This document shows, piece after piece, positions 14,603 to 15,276 of a stretch of 15,276 nucleotides of DNA. The position numbers and the translations under genes are program-made. Each line of letters opens with the position of its first letter. Position 1 is the stretch's first letter. Under the pieces are notes generated by a model that was not told the origin of the DNA, ran no database searches, and saw only the letters and a list, made by a program, of their open reading frames with translations. Source of the stretch: an uncultured Prevotella sp. (lineage in GTDB: Bacteria; Bacteroidota; Bacteroidia; Bacteroidales; Bacteroidaceae); the NCBI GenBank assembly GCA_905202125.1, contig CAJKQX010000061.1, positions 1 to 15,276 of the forward strand. The letters run 5' to 3'.

Positions 14603-15276
14603 TGAACAAATTATTCAACGTAAGCACCATGCCTTTACTTGGCATGGTGTTTTATTAATGGTTGCCTGTTCTGATGATACGGAAAATTAAGACCCGAATA
14701 ATGACATACTAAACATTGAAATGCCATCCTCCGGTGCTGAATCTCCGATTGTCAGCGGTAAGTTAGTTGTTGTACGTGGTAACGGCTTCTCCGAAAATAG
14801 CGAGATTTGGTTTCAACCATCTTCGCGTTCAGGTGAGAAAAAGGCGGATGTTATTTCATATTCTGATGAAAGTATCTCATTTATCGCACCTGATATGACA
14901 GGCAATTGCGATGTCATTTTAAGACAAGATGGGAAAGCAAAAACATTAGGCCAAATGTTCTTGGAAGAAAGGAATCTGGAAAATATGAATGATTATACCT
15001 ATGCCGCGGGTTACAACATTGAGGATTTTGAAGATAATGAAAATGCGTTCCCTATACTATATGTATATGACCGTAAAAATGGAAACTTTGAGAAAAAGGA
15101 CGAGCTACCGAATGGAGAAATCATAAAATATATATTGGCTGAAAATAACGGAAATCAGAACATATATTATTTCAAACGTTGTTTACCAATAAGTAAAGAA
15201 GTCTGTTTGTACAGATATAATGGTAGTGTTTCACTGAGTGTGTCTGAGGCGAGTTCACTCAAGCCTGTAGACCTCA
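14602..15276 (+). pseudogene. Disrupted TIG-domain lipoprotein gene, open at the window edge
   Basis: From ATG 14602 the frame reads MNKLFNVSTMPLLGMVFY and stops at 14656. Shifting by -1 at the tttt run (14650-14653) continues it as LLMVACSDDTEN, a normal lipobox, so one T seems lost. This second frame then meets TAA at 14688-14690. After the TAA the same frame stays open to the window end, encoding an IPT/TIG-like Ig domain (VSGKLVVVRGNGFSENSEIW, VISYSDESISFIAPD, about 14748-14950) and then an uncharacterised Tyr/Asn-rich part. Two lesions in the signal region suggest a dead gene. Alternatively, translation starts at ATG 14721 without a signal peptide, or there are sequence errors. TIG domains occur in Bacteroidetes surface glycan-binding or propeller proteins. 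Confidence 0.6.
14622..14654 (+). terminator. Hairpin with T-tract between the two lipoprotein frames
   Basis: caccatgcc (14625-14633) pairs perfectly with ggcatggtg (14641-14649) around a 7-nt loop, followed by tttta. It has terminator form for the 14222 gene. It also lies inside the putative signal-peptide coding part of the following disrupted gene, so one of the two readings may be accidental. Confidence 0.6.

Noticed and set aside
1..15276. CRISPR array, tRNA or rRNA genes
   Set aside because: No regularly spaced short repeats and no cloverleaf or rRNA segments were seen on either strand.

Overview
The window looks like a chromosomal segment of a Bacteroidales bacterium, most likely a Prevotella relative. 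The evidence is the protein families, AT-rich intergenic regions, TAnnTTTG promoter boxes with TTTG about 19 nt upstream, mostly absent Shine-Dalgarno sites, and a lipoprotein with an acidic run right after the lipid-bearing cysteine. All confident genes are on the + strand. The species is not determined.

Left part (1-5225): a repeat fragment touches the window edge. It is followed by an AAA ATPase of the Bacteroidetes DUF4143 type with an unusual Walker B motif, then by pyruvate:ferredoxin oxidoreductase (nifJ) 36 nt later, ending in a strong terminator. Middle part (5226-10010): the ribosomal operon rplU-rpmA, seryl-tRNA synthetase (serS), and a fused SudBA/NfnAB-like flavoprotein, separated by hairpin terminators and promoters. 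NifJ makes reduced ferredoxin from pyruvate. The fused flavoprotein has the domain and ligand pattern of an enzyme that could exchange electrons between ferredoxin, NADH and NADPH, so the two may work together in central redox metabolism.

Right part (10011-15276): a 232-bp palindromic-ended repeat element is a second, inverted copy of the repeat at the window start. It is followed by an outer-membrane protein with a helix-hairpin-helix domain, a perfect-consensus promoter, a 53-residue two-helix membrane protein, a BadF-family sugar kinase, and a 61-residue ORF whose start resembles an IS4-type transposase. Then comes a 354-nt gap that holds a perfect-consensus promoter and a concentric, rod-like RNA fold of about 190 nt. 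The window ends with a small surface lipoprotein and a disrupted TIG-domain lipoprotein gene that runs off the edge.

The strongest candidate for something undescribed is the rod-like RNA at about 13950-14190. It resembles 6S RNA in layout, but this is unproven. The inverted repeat pair around the nifJ-serS block and the double lesion in the last gene also deserve attention.
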